Assembly: GCF_029714325.1 (NCBI RefSeq)
Contig: NZ_CP121666.1
Location: 8,215,001-8,279,000, forward strand
DNA: 64,000 bases
DNA from: Bradyrhizobium sp. CB1717
GTDB lineage: Bacteria; Pseudomonadota; Alphaproteobacteria; Rhizobiales; Xanthobacteraceae
Direction of reading: 5' to 3'
A program made the position numbers and the translations under genes. How positions within the stretch are numbered: position 1 is the first letter of the stretch; each line of letters begins with the position of its first letter. Shown piece by piece: positions 62,967-64,000 of the stretch. A model generated the notes under the pieces. It was not told the origin of the DNA, made no database searches, and saw only the letters and a program-made list of their open reading frames with translations.

Positions 62967-64000
62967 TCAATGCCAGTGCAGGATCGGCGCGACTGGCAGG
63001 ACCGTCAGCAGCAAGAACAGCGGGATCAGCACGGCGCCGGCGCGCAGCAGATAGCCGAAGAAGCTCGGCATCTCGATGCCGTTCTCGCTGGCGATGCTGC
63101 TGACCATGAAGTTCGGCGCATTGCCGATATAGGTGAGCGCGCCCATGTAGACCGCGCCCATGGAGATGGAGGCGAGCGTGCCTGACAGGTCATGCATCAG
63201 CACTTGCGGGTCGCCGCCGGCCAGCTCGAAGAACAAGAGATAGGTCGGCGCATTGTCGAGGAATGCCGACATCAGCCCGGTGCACCAGAAATAGGCGACC
63301 TCGCGCGGCGTGCCGTCCGGCGCCGTGACCGCCGACAGCAGCCAGGCGAAGGCGCCGTGATGGCCGGCATCGAGCATGGCAATGACCGGAATGATGGCGA
63401 CGAAGATGCCCGCGAACAGCTTTGCGACCTCGCGGATCGGCTCCCAGGTGAAGCCGTTGGCCTGCCTGTGCTCGTCCGGCGTCAGCCACACCGACAGCGC
63501 CGCAATCGCCAGCAGCGCCGCGTTGCGGGCGAGGTCTTCCAGCTCCAGCTTCGTTCCGAGAAGGTCGAAGGCGATGCCGGACTTCCACATCGCCGACACC
63601 AATAGACTGGCGACGATCGCCGCGATCAGCACCAGATTGACGAGGCCGCGGATCCGCACCTTGGCAGGCCCCGCGTCGCTGAGTTGCGGCTCGCTCCTGA
63701 AACGCCAGACGTCGACGGCGACAAAGATCACGAGCAGAAGTCCGGCAACGATCACCGTCTGCAACCAGATGTTCCGCGTGGTCCAGAAGAAGTCGACGCC
63801 GTGCAGGAAGCCGACGAACAGCGGGGGATCGCCGAGCGGGGTCAGCGCGCCGCCGACATTGGCGACCAGGATGATGAAGAAGATGACGACATGAGCATTG
63901 TGGCGCCGCGGCCGGTTGGCGCGGATCAAGGGACGGATCAGGATCATCGCCGCCCCGGTGGTGCCGACGACGCTCGCCATCAGCGTGCCGAGCGCGAGGA
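62967..64000 (-). CDS. NhaD-type sodium/proton antiporter (5' truncated)
   Basis: The frame is open to the window end, so the N-terminus is missing; 344 codons are visible. The protein belongs to the ion transporter (IT) superfamily: VANVGGALTPLGDPPLFVGF and IGNAPNFMVSSIASENGIEM contain the NAP/NPL-type motifs of NhaD and ArsB-like proteins, and ADVWRF follows the first cytoplasmic section. It likely exchanges sodium for protons. Together with the adjacent ChaA-like protein it forms a cation/proton homeostasis pair. Confidence 0.87.
   Translation of the reverse strand, partial: LALGTLMASVVGTTGAAMILIRPLIRANRPRRHNAHVVIFFIILVANVGGALTPLGDPPLFVGFLHGVDFFWTTRNIWLQTVIVAGLLLVIFVAVDVWRFRSEPQLSDAGPAKVRIRGLVNLVLIAAIVASLLVSAMWKSGIAFDLLGTKLELEDLARNAALLAIAALSVWLTPDEHRQANGFTWEPIREVAKLFAGIFVAIIPVIAMLDAGHHGAFAWLLSAVTAPDGTPREVAYFWCTGLMSAFLDNAPTYLLFFELAGGDPQVLMHDLSGTLASISMGAVYMGALTYIGNAPNFMVSSIASENGIEMPSFFGYLLRAGAVLIPLFLLLTVLPVAPILHWH

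Overview
The window is high-GC alphaproteobacterial chromosome and looks like Bradyrhizobium or a very close relative. The reasons are a heme-uptake locus in the hmu arrangement known from B. japonicum (hmuQ, hutX, tonB/exbBD, hmuR, hmuP, hmuTUV), FixK2/NnrR-type operators beside copper nitrite reductase genes, an alphaproteobacterial SOS box of the form GAAC-N7-GAAC, a long basic S21 protein, and many palindromic intergenic repeats of kinds common in Rhizobiales. I see no phage, transposase, CRISPR array, rRNA or tRNA. The region reads as ordinary core/accessory chromosome with about 60 genes, two of them cut by the window edges.

Layout. 1-3.9 kb: end of an EamA exporter, a Bug/TctC binding protein, two palindromic repeats and a Cache-domain chemoreceptor. 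4.1-8.6 kb: a 2-hydroxyacid dehydrogenase with an ABC importer (binding protein and two permeases, no ATPase). 8.7-11.2 kb: a Tat-exported metallo-beta-lactamase-fold enzyme and a phytase-like secreted protein. 11.2-19.9 kb: a full heme acquisition locus comprising the outer-membrane receptor HmuR, the energiser TonB-ExbB-ExbD, periplasmic HmuT, the inner-membrane HmuUV, the heme-handling proteins HutX and HmuQ, and the small protein HmuP, with an Irr-box-like palindrome between hmuR and hmuP. 20-23.7 kb: a MuiA-like protein, a FixJ/LuxR-type regulator whose phospho-acceptor is Glu, and an AraC regulator with a good promoter. 23.7-30.2 kb: a nitrogen-oxide island (nnrS, nnrR, a DUF1858 gene, hemN, a 68-aa membrane protein, nirK, nirV) carrying four FNR-family operators. 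30.5-34.3 kb: a two-subunit 3-oxoacid CoA-transferase and an AsmA protein. 34.3-37.9 kb: DctA, a PrpF/4-oxalomesaconate-tautomerase-like enzyme and a divergent LysR regulator.

38.3-42.6 kb: a second ABC importer without ATPase, then a polytopic membrane protein of unknown role. 42.6-48.6 kb: a chemoreceptor, an orphan TRAP binding protein, and a polyamine-type ABC importer that has ATPase and permeases but no binding protein. 48.8-54.4 kb: GlpD-like dehydrogenase, a PAS-GGDEF-EAL protein preceded by a translationally coupled 37-codon ORF, and an L-2-hydroxyglutarate-oxidase-like FAD enzyme. 54.5-56.6 kb: several very small genes, including a divergent pair of DUF465 genes and a 72-aa gene under an apparent LexA box, then a small diguanylate cyclase. 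56.8-64 kb: purEK, aqpZ, rpsU, a TPR lipoprotein, a disordered membrane-anchored protein, a cupin, ChaA-like and NhaD-like cation antiporters.

The most coherent functional stories are iron/heme acquisition (11-20 kb) and low-oxygen/nitrogen-oxide metabolism (24-30 kb). In the second, an NO-type regulator, its likely operators, nitrite reductase, anaerobic heme synthesis and two tiny uncharacterised genes lie together. Several starts were moved from the longest ORF to an internal codon with a Shine-Dalgarno sequence; these choices are given per gene.
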